Source: Thermoplasmata archaeon (lineage in GTDB: Archaea > Thermoplasmatota > Thermoplasmata > Thermoplasmatales > Thermoplasmataceae). From it: a stretch of DNA of 6,786 nt. The notes below the pieces were generated by a model that made no database searches, had not been told where the DNA came from, and worked only from the letters and a program-made list of their open reading frames with translations. Below are positions 1-4,981 of the stretch, piece by piece. Position 1 is the first letter of the stretch. The number at the start of each line of letters is the position of its first letter. Location: assembly GCA_021799315.1 (NCBI GenBank), contig JAJZAR010000078.1:1-6786 (forward strand), written 5' to 3'. The translations under genes and the position numbers were made by a program.

Positions 1-1
1 A

Positions 2-373
2 GAACGCTACAAGAGTGGGCAAGAGTCTTCTGAGGAAACTGCCAGGACTTTGGAATCACTCATTGAGGAAATGAATCAGGCGAACAAGGATCAGGCCGCG
101 CTGAAAATGTCACCGGATATCTTTTCGCTTTACTGGTTCCTCAAGAACAACAGGATGAATGAAGCGGAGAAGATTGCAATAGAAATGTTGTCCGTGTTTA
201 CAAAATATTCAATGTGGAGAACAAATCCAAGGCAGGAGAGGGATATTAGACTGGAGCTTAACAGGACACTTGCCAGACATACAGATGCAAAAGACATTTC
301 TGCCATCCAGAAGAATACACGAATTGCCAAAGAAATAATTGATATGTTGAAGGCGAATGGAAATGGTAAGTAA
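2..373 (+). CDS. hsdR: Type I restriction enzyme R subunit, C-terminal end (5' partial)
   Basis: The frame is open from the left edge of the window, so this is the last 123 residues of a longer protein. HsdR is the ATP-driven DNA translocase and nuclease subunit of type I restriction-modification complexes. The visible part looks like its helical C-terminal domain (DUF3387-like): an ERYKSGQESSEE helix start, then SPDIFSLYWFLKNN, EAEKIAIEML and the WRTNPRQERDIRLELNRTL stretch, which resembles the family's W-R-x-N-P-x-x-E-R-x-x-R-x-x-L pattern. The motor and nuclease domains lie outside the window. A TTG at 50 could be read as a start, but homology-like sequence continues upstream of it, so I treat the gene as partial. 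The 3' end overlaps the next gene by 17 bases, implying co-transcription. The C-terminal end shows no sign of decay. Family assignment is by pattern recognition only. Confidence 0.8.
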   Translation, partial: ERYKSGQESSEETARTLESLIEEMNQANKDQAALKMSPDIFSLYWFLKNNRMNEAEKIAIEMLSVFTKYSMWRTNPRQERDIRLELNRTLARHTDAKDISAIQKNTRIAKEIIDMLKANGNGK

Positions 374-632
374 GGAGGAATTCAAGGAGCAGGTCCGGGA
401 AATAGCCACTGAGATAAATGCAGTTCCTAGACAAATCCGCATCAGGAATATGAAACGAAAGATTGGGAGTTGTTCCCCTGGCAAAGTGATTACCTTTAAC
501 AATTCTATACTGGATATGTGCGATGCTTCGCGAAAAGAAGCCATAATCCATGAACTGCTTCACTTAAGGTATAGAAATCATGGAAAAATGTTCAACACGG
601 TTCTCAAAGCTTACCTAAGCAGGGAGAAGTGA
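357..632 (+). CDS. YgjP/DUF45-type (M48-like) zinc metallopeptidase, short form
   Basis: This 91-residue protein carries a zinc-protease signature: HELLH at residues 65-69 (two zinc histidines and the catalytic Glu66), followed by R-N-H-G-K with a third candidate ligand, His75. Before it, the stretch R-K-I-G-S-C-S-P-G-K-V-I-T-F-N is the strand region typical of the YgjP/WLM-related fold, where the peptide substrate would lie. Family members are usually about 170-240 residues, so this is a minimal version. Such genes often sit next to type I R-M hsdR genes, as here; their function there is not established. The ATG at 357 lies inside the end of hsdR; a second ATG at 363 is an alternative start. 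The 3' end overlaps the next gene by 4 bases (GTGA). Likely cytoplasmic: no signal peptide or membrane segment. Confidence 0.8.
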   Translation: MEMVSKEEFKEQVREIATEINAVPRQIRIRNMKRKIGSCSPGKVITFNNSILDMCDASRKEAIIHELLHLRYRNHGKMFNTVLKAYLSREK

Positions 633-1510
633 TTAGTGTGGAACTGTTTAAATACAGTTTTGATAATAAAACTCATTTAGACGCTTCAGAGGATTTAGTA
701 AGATTTCCAATTTATAAAAGTGGAAATATGAAACATAATGGAAGAAGTGGCTCCTATGTCACCCCATACAGAACTCTTAGAAATTATTCTTCACAGTACA
801 AGCTTTCCATAACTTACAGTCCGAATTTCAGATATGAATTAGATGTAAATGATCTGCTGTCCAAAGATATAAGATTTCTGAATAACAATCAGTCAGATCT
901 AGGGAATTATTCGGATTTAAAGGAGGACAAGCTTGAGAGAGTTTGGCCTGCATTTGGATATTATGGTGGAGCAAGAGAAATATTTGTTGCGTTCAATAGA
1001 GGTTTCCATCTAAATATAGGCCAATCTTGGTATAAATTTAATGTTCCAGGTAGAATGGATTTTTATCATTCGGATGATGATGAAGAGGTAAAAGACAAGT
1101 TAGTATTGAATTTTGTTCAAAACTTGTATTCTCTATTAGGCGATGAAGCTACTGGTAACGAATACATTTCAGCAAAGATTAAACCATCAGTAGGCATGGC
1201 TTTCAACATTCCACATTATCATAAATTCGATTTCAATTTAACCGCATCAATAGCCTATAGAGAACTCTGTACAGATTCCTATGTGAAATGCTGGTTAAAT
1301 GCATGGAAGGATGATGAGTCAAATAAATGCAGGTACATATACAATATCCAAGAAGGAGAATATTTATTTAAAAGACAGTGTCTTCGTTCATTAGTCCACA
1401 TTTCAGATTTTACATTAAATGTTTTCAAACCTTTATTCAGTGCCCTTAACAACATCCTACATTTTAATAATTGCCTTGAAAATAGTTTATTTTGTGTTCG
1501 ACTCCCTTAG
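629..1510 (+). CDS. Orphan 293-residue protein in the hsdR-metallopeptidase operon
   Basis: I do not recognise this protein. It starts at GTG 629, whose GTGA overlaps the stop of the metallopeptidase gene; a purine-rich GGGAG at 622-626 is a plausible ribosome binding site. It is soluble-looking, rich in Tyr, Phe, Asn, Asp and Ser, with no signal peptide or clear membrane helix. An acidic patch (SDDDEEVKDK) lies near residues 148-157. All six cysteines fall in the last 80 residues (first at 214), in a region with Trp and Tyr (C-x6-C-W, N-K-C-R-Y). The final 30 residues (FKPLFSALNNILHF and on) are AT-rich and may be a damaged or replaced C-terminus. Base composition is clearly more AT-rich than the two genes before it, suggesting separate acquisition. 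Translational coupling to hsdR suggests an accessory role in that R-M system, but that is inference. Confidence 0.65.
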   Translation: MISVELFKYSFDNKTHLDASEDLVRFPIYKSGNMKHNGRSGSYVTPYRTLRNYSSQYKLSITYSPNFRYELDVNDLLSKDIRFLNNNQSDLGNYSDLKEDKLERVWPAFGYYGGAREIFVAFNRGFHLNIGQSWYKFNVPGRMDFYHSDDDEEVKDKLVLNFVQNLYSLLGDEATGNEYISAKIKPSVGMAFNIPHYHKFDFNLTASIAYRELCTDSYVKCWLNAWKDDESNKCRYIYNIQEGEYLFKRQCLRSLVHISDFTLNVFKPLFSALNNILHFNNCLENSLFCVRLP

Positions 1511-1562
1511 CAACTGCCAATGTCCTAGCTCAATAATCAATTGGTATTCTTGGAGGTGATTA

Positions 1563-1661
1563 TTGGAAGGCTACATCATCATCTCCTTTACATTCGCATC
1601 GGACATTAAACATATATTGTATAATATGACATTAAATTGCTTCAACAGATTGGAAACCTAA
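1563..1661 (+). CDS. Possible 32-residue ORF with perfect Shine-Dalgarno
   Basis: A TTG at 1563 is preceded by GGAGGTGAT (1552-1560), a full complement to the usual 16S 3' end, at a usable spacing. The product would be a short, mostly hydrophobic peptide (starting M-E-G-Y-I-I-I-S-F-T-F-A-S-D). It overlaps the next ORF (opening at 1625) in another frame. It may therefore be the true 5' end of that gene, separated by a frameshift, rather than an independent peptide. The ribosome binding site is the main support. Confidence 0.3.
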   Translation: MEGYIIISFTFASDIKHILYNMTLNCFNRLET

Positions 1662-2023
1662 AATATAGAATTATTGGTAATAGTTATCACAGTGCATTTC
1701 ATTTTGATTTTTATGCTCTTGAGCATATGATCACGCCTAATGTGCAGTTCCTCAGGATTGAGAACTGGAAAGAAATACCTGGAGCCCTTGCCGTAAATGC
1801 TCTTTCTTATGTCTCGCTCTTTCCCACATCCGTATATTATGCAATAAAAGGGATCCTGAAGCCTGTATTTCTTGCGACAGGAGAGAAAAAGGCAAAGAAA
1901 TCACTGAAGGTTGAACTGGCCGGTGACATGGCAATGGGGGCATTTCTGGTGGCAACAGGGGGATTCAGCATCCTTGGAGTTGTATGCCTCCTGACGGGTG
2001 TGCTGTTCTGGGTATTTGGTTGA
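1637..2023 (+). CDS. Small membrane protein, possibly truncated (hypothetical)
   Basis: The frame encodes up to 128 residues from TTG 1637; ATG 1727 would give 98 residues. The last two thirds carry two hydrophobic stretches: G-A-L-A-V-N-A-L-S-Y-V-S-L-F-P (about residues 49-63 and on) and, after a basic linker G-E-K-K-A-K-K-S, a strong membrane helix (A-G-D-M-A-M-G-A-F-L-V to the C-terminal W-V-F-G). That linker probably faces the cytoplasm. Base composition changes sharply: the first 30 codons are AT-rich, while codons from about 1730 on are GC-richer. The 5' part may therefore be fused or decayed sequence and the membrane portion the surviving 3' end of a longer gene. No family was recognised. 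Confidence 0.45.
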   Translation: MLQQIGNLKYRIIGNSYHSAFHFDFYALEHMITPNVQFLRIENWKEIPGALAVNALSYVSLFPTSVYYAIKGILKPVFLATGEKKAKKSLKVELAGDMAMGAFLVATGGFSILGVVCLLTGVLFWVFG

Positions 2024-2268
2024 TTTAGCAGATCAAAGTCCACTATTCAACTTTTCTTATAATTGTCCTTTCGTTCTCTAAGCAAAATCTTAGGGAGCTT
2101 ATACCCTTACGCTTAGCGCTTAGACACAACTTTTTGTCTTTATAATGGAACACGTCACAGCATTTTCGGTAATGGTATTTAAATAAACCACAAAAAACCA
2201 CCTTACCGAAAACACTGTGATCATGTCTATGACAATGCCCTGTTTCTCGTTGTATGTAATTTATTTTC
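2024..2268. other. Intergenic stretch ahead of the CRISPR leader
   Basis: No convincing gene. An 84-codon frame on the minus strand has only a TTG start without a ribosome binding site and runs across a long inverted repeat, so it is not called. The stretch contains the hairpin at 2155-2220, a smaller potential hairpin at 2122-2139 (AGACA...TGTCT arms) and a short direct repeat, CTTAGCG-like, near 2110-2121. Confidence 0.5.
2155..2220 (-). repeat. Long imperfect inverted repeat; possible structured RNA on the minus strand
   Basis: Left arm TCACAGCATTTTCGGTAATGG (2155-2175) pairs with right arm CCTTACCGAAAACACTGTGA (2201-2220): 18 Watson-Crick pairs, one 1-base bulge and two adjacent mismatches (2161/2214 and 2162/2213), around a 25-base loop. 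Read as plus-strand RNA the two mismatches are C-A and A-C. Read as minus-strand RNA they become G-U and U-G wobbles, giving a nearly continuous stem. This favours a minus-strand transcript, if one exists. It could also be the remnant of a small inverted-repeat mobile element. No poly-T tract follows directly. Confidence 0.45.
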
Positions 2269-2357
2269 GATTTTATTATATGGTGTAAACAATACAATAA
2301 ACGATGTTATCTGTAAACCTAATATACAATGATTGCATATTAACTTCGAAATTTAGG
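2269..2357 (+). promoter_or_regulatory. Putative CRISPR leader with TATA-like promoter and duplicated motif
   Basis: This AT-rich, non-coding stretch abuts the first perfect repeat. The degenerate repeat lies at the other end of the array, which places the leader here. A TATA-like TTTTATTATATGG lies at about 2270-2282, and a second one (CTAATATACAA) at about 2319-2329. The motif TGTAAAC followed by ATACAAT occurs twice (2284-2298 and 2312-2330), which may be a binding site for the adaptation machinery or a regulator. The promoter position is inferred. Confidence 0.5.
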
Positions 2358-3267
2358 GTTTCAAAAGTACTAGTTAGTATGGTAGCCGATGTCCATTCGG
2401 CTATTGCATATAGCATACCATGTTTCAAAAGTACTAGTTAGTATGGTAGGCAATTTTTAGGCTCATCCCTGAGCTTTTTCTACGTTCAAGTTTCAAAAGT
2501 ACTAGTTAGTATGGTAGTTTTTCCCTCGCTTTTACAACGAAGGGCTTTTTCCAATCAGTTTCAAAAGTACTAGTTAGTATGGTAGCATCCCCATAGACAA
2601 TCTGCCGGCCATCTTTGAGCGGGTAAAGTTTCAAAAGTACTAGTTAGTATGGTAGGTTAAAGGATAATAATGTCCGAATTGAGGTTAAAAGACCGTTTCA
2701 AAAGTACTAGTTAGTATGGTAGTCTCGTTTTCTTGTCCCACATATATGTCCCATGCCCGCACACGTTTCAAAAGTACTAGTTAGTATGGTAGTGACTAAC
2801 CAATTCATTATACTCGTTCTCAAATTCCCAGTTTCAAAAGTACTAGTTAGTATGGTAGCGACTCACAATAGCTCACATATTCCCCATATGCCGAGGTTAA
2901 TGGTTTCAAAAGTACTAGTTAGTATGGTAGTTTCTCACATCCTCTTAGCTATTTCCGTTTCGACATGGCGTTTCAAAAGTACTAGTTAGTATGGTAGTTT
3001 TTCTCTGTTGCGTAAATCATGCCAACCTGCCCCCGTTTCAAAAGTACTAGTTAGTATGGTAGTCTCCATGATGTCTGGCGGAAGTTTGTCCTGATTGCTC
3101 TTGACGTTTCAAAAGTACTAGTTAGTATGGTAGTCTATGCACTCGTTCACAAGCTTTTCCACATCCTTATAGTTTCAAAAGTACTAGTTAGTATGGTAGT
3201 GTCAATTTCCCTCTTGAACTGAACCTGCCAAATCTCCAGTTTCAAAAGTACTAGTTTAGTATGGCAG
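2358..3267 (+). CRISPR. CRISPR array, 14 repeats and 13 spacers
   Basis: The 28-base repeat begins GTTTCAAAAG and ends TTAGTATGGTAG, with a central ACTAGT palindrome. Thirteen copies are identical, starting at 2358, 2422, 2490, 2558, 2628, 2695, 2765, 2831, 2903, 2970, 3035, 3106 and 3172. The fourteenth (3239-3267) is degenerate. Spacers are 36, 40, 40, 42, 39, 42, 38, 44, 39, 37, 43, 38 and 39 bases, all different. The array stores sequences from past invaders and is transcribed into crRNAs; direction is taken as left to right from the leader and the decayed distal repeat. No cas gene is in the window, so the subtype is open; the long, variable spacers fit archaeal type I or type III systems. 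No spacer has an obvious match elsewhere in the window. Perfect repeats suggest a recently active or maintained array. Confidence 0.98.
3239..3267 (+). repeat. Degenerate terminal CRISPR repeat
   Basis: This last repeat has one extra T (CTAGTTTAGT instead of CTAGTTAGT) and a T-to-C change near its end (ATGGCAG instead of ATGGTAG), making it 29 bases. Degeneration at the leader-distal end is typical and supports the array orientation. Its last bases read in frame into the winged-helix gene fragment that follows. Confidence 0.9.
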
Positions 3268-3421
3268 CATCATCGACAAGATCCTAAGGGCGCTTGAGGA
3301 TTCAGGGCTGGTGACCTTAGGTGAAAAAATAGAAGGGAGGAGGACAATCAAGGTGTGCCTGACCGACAGGGGAATCGAGGTAGCAAAGCATCTGAAAAAT
3401 GCAGAGAAGCTTTTGTATTAA
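3260..3421 (+). pseudogene. Winged-helix transcription regulator, 3' fragment
   Basis: From inside the last CRISPR repeat to TAA 3419-3421 one frame reads Y-G-S-I-I-D-K-I-L-R-A-L-E-D-S-G-L-V, then E-G-R-R-T-I-K-V-C-L-T-D-R-G and a final helix ending K-L-L-Y. This is the recognition helix, wing and following helix of a MarR/ArsR-like winged-helix DNA-binding protein: the L-x-x-L-E-x-x-G-L-V turn and the K-V-x-L-T-x-x-G wing are characteristic. There is no start codon: a TAG in the repeat (3257-3259) closes the frame, so only about the last 53 codons remain. The N-terminal half is not found upstream of the array. The array, or a deletion at its distal end, appears to have removed it. Its end meets the convergent minus-strand gene, overlapping by a few bases. 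Confidence 0.7.
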
Positions 3422-3744
3422 GCCCTAATGCTGGTGGCAAACGCTAGCCATTCAAGAATGATTTCATTAGATTGTTTTGTTTTGTTGAACGGAACAAGGT
3501 CCACAAGATCGCTCAGGTTTACCTTCAGGCAGCGGTACCGTTCAGTCCTGACGGTTATTATGGACCGGTCAAAGTCAAGGAATTCTGCCTGGAAAGGTTC
3601 ATCCGGAGATATTTTGGGCATGCCAGTAGATTCGCACTGAATCGCCTCTGCAGTAAACATGTCGTCGAATCTGGTGCTCAAGGGATATACGGCTATCTGT
3701 CCTGGAATGAGTGATATGGCAACCCCGTACAACCTCTCATGCAT
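3418..3744 (-). CDS. Orphan about 100-residue protein, paralogue 1
   Basis: This 108-residue protein belongs to no family I recognise, but it aligns with the product of 3997-4293 over nearly its full length. Shared blocks: P-G-Q-I-A-V-Y-P-L-S (residues 14-23), A-E-A-I-Q-C (32-37), P-F-Q-A-E-F-L (50-56) and V-R-T-x4-C (65-72). I count roughly 30% identity over about 68 aligned residues, with two conserved cysteines (37 and 72). The alternating polar/hydrophobic strands and short length suggest a small beta-rich fold; no membrane segment or signal peptide. A TGA lies just upstream in frame, which fixes the ATG at 3744 as the first available start. No clear ribosome binding site is seen. The gene is convergent with the winged-helix fragment and divergent from its paralogue. 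Confidence 0.65.
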   Translation of the reverse strand: MHERLYGVAISLIPGQIAVYPLSTRFDDMFTAEAIQCESTGMPKISPDEPFQAEFLDFDRSIITVRTERYRCLKVNLSDLVDLVPFNKTKQSNEIILEWLAFATSIRA

Positions 3745-3754
3745 TCATCCATGA

Positions 3755-3948
3755 TCATGCCGCTGATGTTTGAAAGTTATCCGAATAATGTTGAATTAAC
3801 TGTCTCTTCGCAGAATTTGCTGCTAAAATTCTGGCATAATGAACAGCTTTGCTTTCCAAGGTTCAACCTGAATGCAAGCCCCATTTGGAGAAATGTTGAA
3901 AATCCCCAAACCAACAAGATGATGAAAATCGTCGGGATAGTATTCCAA
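3755..3948 (-). pseudogene. Possible decayed gene on the minus strand (very tentative)
   Basis: The gap between the two divergent paralogues has no solid gene. Two minus-strand reading frames, offset by a frameshift near 3865, together read like one protein: E-Y-Y-P-D-D-F-H-H-L-V-G-L-G-I-F-N-I-S, then E-S-K-A-V-H-Y-A-R-I-L-A-A-N-S-A-K-R-Q-L, ending at TGA 3755-3757, just ahead of paralogue 1. A GGAGGTT lies upstream near 3959-3965. A 71-codon plus-strand frame (3739-3954) covers the same bases and I cannot exclude it. Neither resembles a known family. Confidence 0.2.
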
Positions 3949-3957
3949 ATATAAAAG
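3946..3957 (+). promoter_or_regulatory. TATA box ahead of paralogue 2
   Basis: CAAATATAAAAG is a good archaeal TATA element, centred about 45 bases before the ATG at 3997. With the usual spacing, transcription would start near 3977, leaving a short untranslated leader without a Shine-Dalgarno sequence. Confidence 0.45.
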
Positions 3958-3996
3958 TAACCTCCATGCAACCCGCACGATGCATAATCATTAATA

Positions 3997-4293
3997 ATGT
4001 GCAACGAACCCTTCGCGGTGGAAAGGGAGGTTGTTCTGAAGATTAAGAAACTCAGGGAGGGCCAGGAGATTGCAATATATCCTTACAGCATGGATTATGG
4101 AGATCCAATGAACGCCATTGCTCTGCCATGCCCAGGGATTGTCCCTGACTTGCCAATGGAATTAAGGGATCCCTTCAAGGCAACATTCCTGTCATATTCA
4201 GGGAATGTCTTAATGGTGCGAACCAAAGAGCATGCATGCATCCTGATAGACCTTATTTTCATCAGGGATATTGATGCCATTGCAATGACATGA
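3997..4293 (+). CDS. Orphan about 100-residue protein, paralogue 2
   Basis: This 98-residue protein is the divergent partner of the 3418-3744 gene and shares its landmarks: E-G-Q-E-I-A-I-Y-P-Y-S (residues 21-31), A-I-A-L-P-C (40-45), P-F-K-A-T-F-L (59-65) and V-R-T-x4-C (74-81). The two cysteines (45 and 81) are kept; the N-terminus carries an extra basic/acidic helix (V-E-R-E-V-V-L-K-I-K-K-L). It looks small, soluble and beta-rich. ATG 3997 follows a TATA box at a suitable distance; GTG 4018 is an alternative start. No family is recognised. The shared R-T-x4-C strand and the conserved I-A-x-Y-P-x-S loop are likely functional or structural, but the role is unknown. It is convergent with the AbrB-type gene. 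Confidence 0.7.
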   Translation: MCNEPFAVEREVVLKIKKLREGQEIAIYPYSMDYGDPMNAIALPCPGIVPDLPMELRDPFKATFLSYSGNVLMVRTKEHACILIDLIFIRDIDAIAMT

Positions 4294-4329
4294 TCAGCAT
4301 AAGAAATAGAGAGTACTAATGCGCTATTC

Positions 4330-4488
4330 TCACTTCACTCCCCTCACTATAATCTTTCCATCCTCTTCATAAAACCCTAGGAAGTCACCTTCATTAAGGC
4401 TCATTAATTTTGCTACTTTCTTTGGTACGGCCGCAGCCAATGAACTTCCACGCTTCGTCACATGTGATATTTCAAGCAATTGTGGCAT
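4330..4488 (-). CDS. AbrB/SpoVT-type (swapped-hairpin) DNA-binding regulator
   Basis: This is a 52-residue protein, too short for many gene finders. Residues 7-24 (I-S-H-V-T-K-R-G-S-S-L-A-A-A-V-P-K-K) followed by V-A-K-L-M-S-L-N-E-G-D-F-L-G-F-Y and a final strand K-I-I-V-R-G-V-K form a complete AbrB domain. The R-G-S-S-L-x-x-x-V-P-K-K core, the L-x-x-G-D turn and the closing beta strand are all present. Such proteins dimerise through interleaved hairpins and bind DNA as transcription regulators or as antitoxins. No toxin-like gene follows it on the same strand, so a free-standing regulator is more likely. A TATA-like TTATAAAA lies about 30 bases before the ATG at 4488, which suggests a leaderless mRNA. 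It is convergent with paralogue 2, with 36 bases between the stops. Confidence 0.85.
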   Translation of the reverse strand: MPQLLEISHVTKRGSSLAAAVPKKVAKLMSLNEGDFLGFYEEDGKIIVRGVK

Positions 4489-4513
4489 TATGGGGAATTG
4501 CAGCTATATATCA

Positions 4514-4521
4514 TTTTATAA
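4514..4521 (-). promoter_or_regulatory. TATA box of the AbrB-type gene
   Basis: On the minus strand this reads TTATAAAA, about 30 bases before the ATG at 4488. That is the spacing expected for a leaderless archaeal transcript. Confidence 0.5.
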
Positions 4522-4550
4522 CAAAAATCTTTCATATTAAGATTAAAAAT

Positions 4551-4573
4551 ATCAAAAGGTGATCTAGCCACCT
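4551..4573 (-). terminator. Possible terminator after the 71-residue gene
   Basis: On the minus strand AGGTG-GCTAGAT-CACCT forms a 5-bp hairpin followed by TTTTGATATTTTTAATC, a T-rich run of the kind archaeal polymerase terminates at. It lies about 40 bases past the stop of the 4613-4828 gene and just ahead of the AbrB promoter. Confidence 0.35.
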
Positions 4574-4612
4574 CCTTTCTTTTACATATTACACGAACGA
4601 TTAAACATGCCT

Positions 4613-4828
4613 TCAATTCCTGTGATGCATTTTTAAAATTGCAGTTATGGCTGAAATAATATATGCGAAAATAATTACTATTTCGTATTTCACTATTTCT
4701 GAATAGTAAGGTGTTGAAGCATATTCAGCGCGTATTGCCGCAACACAAGAAATAATGGCAGCTAGGCAAATTAAAAAGATTGTCATAAGCATGTGTTCTT
4801 CCATTATTCCAGAGATCATATTCACCAT
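4613..4828 (-). CDS. Small two-helix membrane protein
   Basis: This 71-residue protein has two hydrophobic segments, M-T-I-F-L-I-C-L-A-A-I-I-S-C-V-A-A-I (residues 15-32) and I-V-I-I-F-A-Y-I-I-S-A-I-T-A-I-L (about 50-65). They are joined by a polar loop R-A-E-Y-A-S-T-P-Y-Y-S-E-I and followed by a basic tail K-M-H-H-R-N. The start is fixed by a perfect GGAGGTGAT (4834-4842) five bases before ATG 4828. That binding site overlaps the stop of the 48-residue ORF upstream, so the two are translationally coupled. Function is unknown; small paired genes with a membrane peptide can be toxin-like or holin-like, but nothing here proves it. Confidence 0.7.
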   Translation of the reverse strand: MVNMISGIMEEHMLMTIFLICLAAIISCVAAIRAEYASTPYYSEIVKYEIVIIFAYIISAITAILKMHHRN

Positions 4829-4833
4829 TCCAA

Positions 4834-4842
4834 ATCACCTCC
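4834..4842 (-). promoter_or_regulatory. Perfect Shine-Dalgarno sequence
   Basis: The minus strand reads GGAGGTGAT, five bases before ATG 4828 and overlapping the TGA of the upstream ORF. It decides the start of the 71-residue membrane protein and couples it to the upstream ORF. Confidence 0.75.
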
Positions 4843-4981
4843 ATTTTCTGGTGTCTTCCTTACAAATATTTAACACTAGGTATTCATTATCATAATCAAT
4901 TAAATTTGTAGTTGTATCAACCATGAATAATTCTATTTCATTTAATGATACAATTACATTTACAATCATAAATATATTCAT
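4835..4981 (-). CDS. Small 48-residue ORF coupled to the membrane-protein gene
   Basis: ATG 4981 opens a 48-residue frame (M-N-I-F-M-I-V-N-V-I-V-S-L-N-E-I-E-L-F and on, ending E-D-T-R-K-W-R). Its TGA at 4835-4837 lies inside the Shine-Dalgarno of the next gene, six bases from its ATG. This arrangement is typical of real operons. The ORF itself is very AT-rich and lacks its own clear ribosome binding site; an AGGAGGAT at 5013-5020 lies too far upstream and no start codon follows it closely. The first 12 residues are hydrophobic, the rest acidic and polar. No family recognised. Confidence 0.4.
   Translation of the reverse strand: MNIFMIVNVIVSLNEIELFMVDTTTNLIDYDNEYLVLNICKEDTRKWR

Noticed and set aside
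2043..2297. 84-codon minus-strand frame across the leader
   Set aside because: TTG start, no ribosome binding site, crosses the long inverted repeat and the CRISPR leader, no recognisable domain. An overlapping minus frame reading I-V-I-D-M-I-T-V-F-S was also considered and dropped for the same reasons.
2753..2989. 78-codon plus-strand frame
   Set aside because: It lies inside the CRISPR array; the recurring V-S-K-V-L-V-S-M-V motif is simply the translated repeat.
3777..4004. 75-codon minus-strand frame between the paralogues
   Set aside because: No ribosome binding site and overlaps the start of the better supported plus-strand gene; another frame of the same strand looks more protein-like.
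4330..4488. AbrB-type protein as antitoxin of a toxin-antitoxin pair
   Set aside because: No toxin-like gene follows on the same strand; the neighbouring gene is convergent and unrelated to known toxins.
4551..4580. Minus-strand GGCTAGATCACCT resembles the 3' end of 16S rRNA
   Set aside because: The match is about a dozen bases with no helix 45 or other rRNA sequence next to it; more simply a small hairpin with a T-rich tail.
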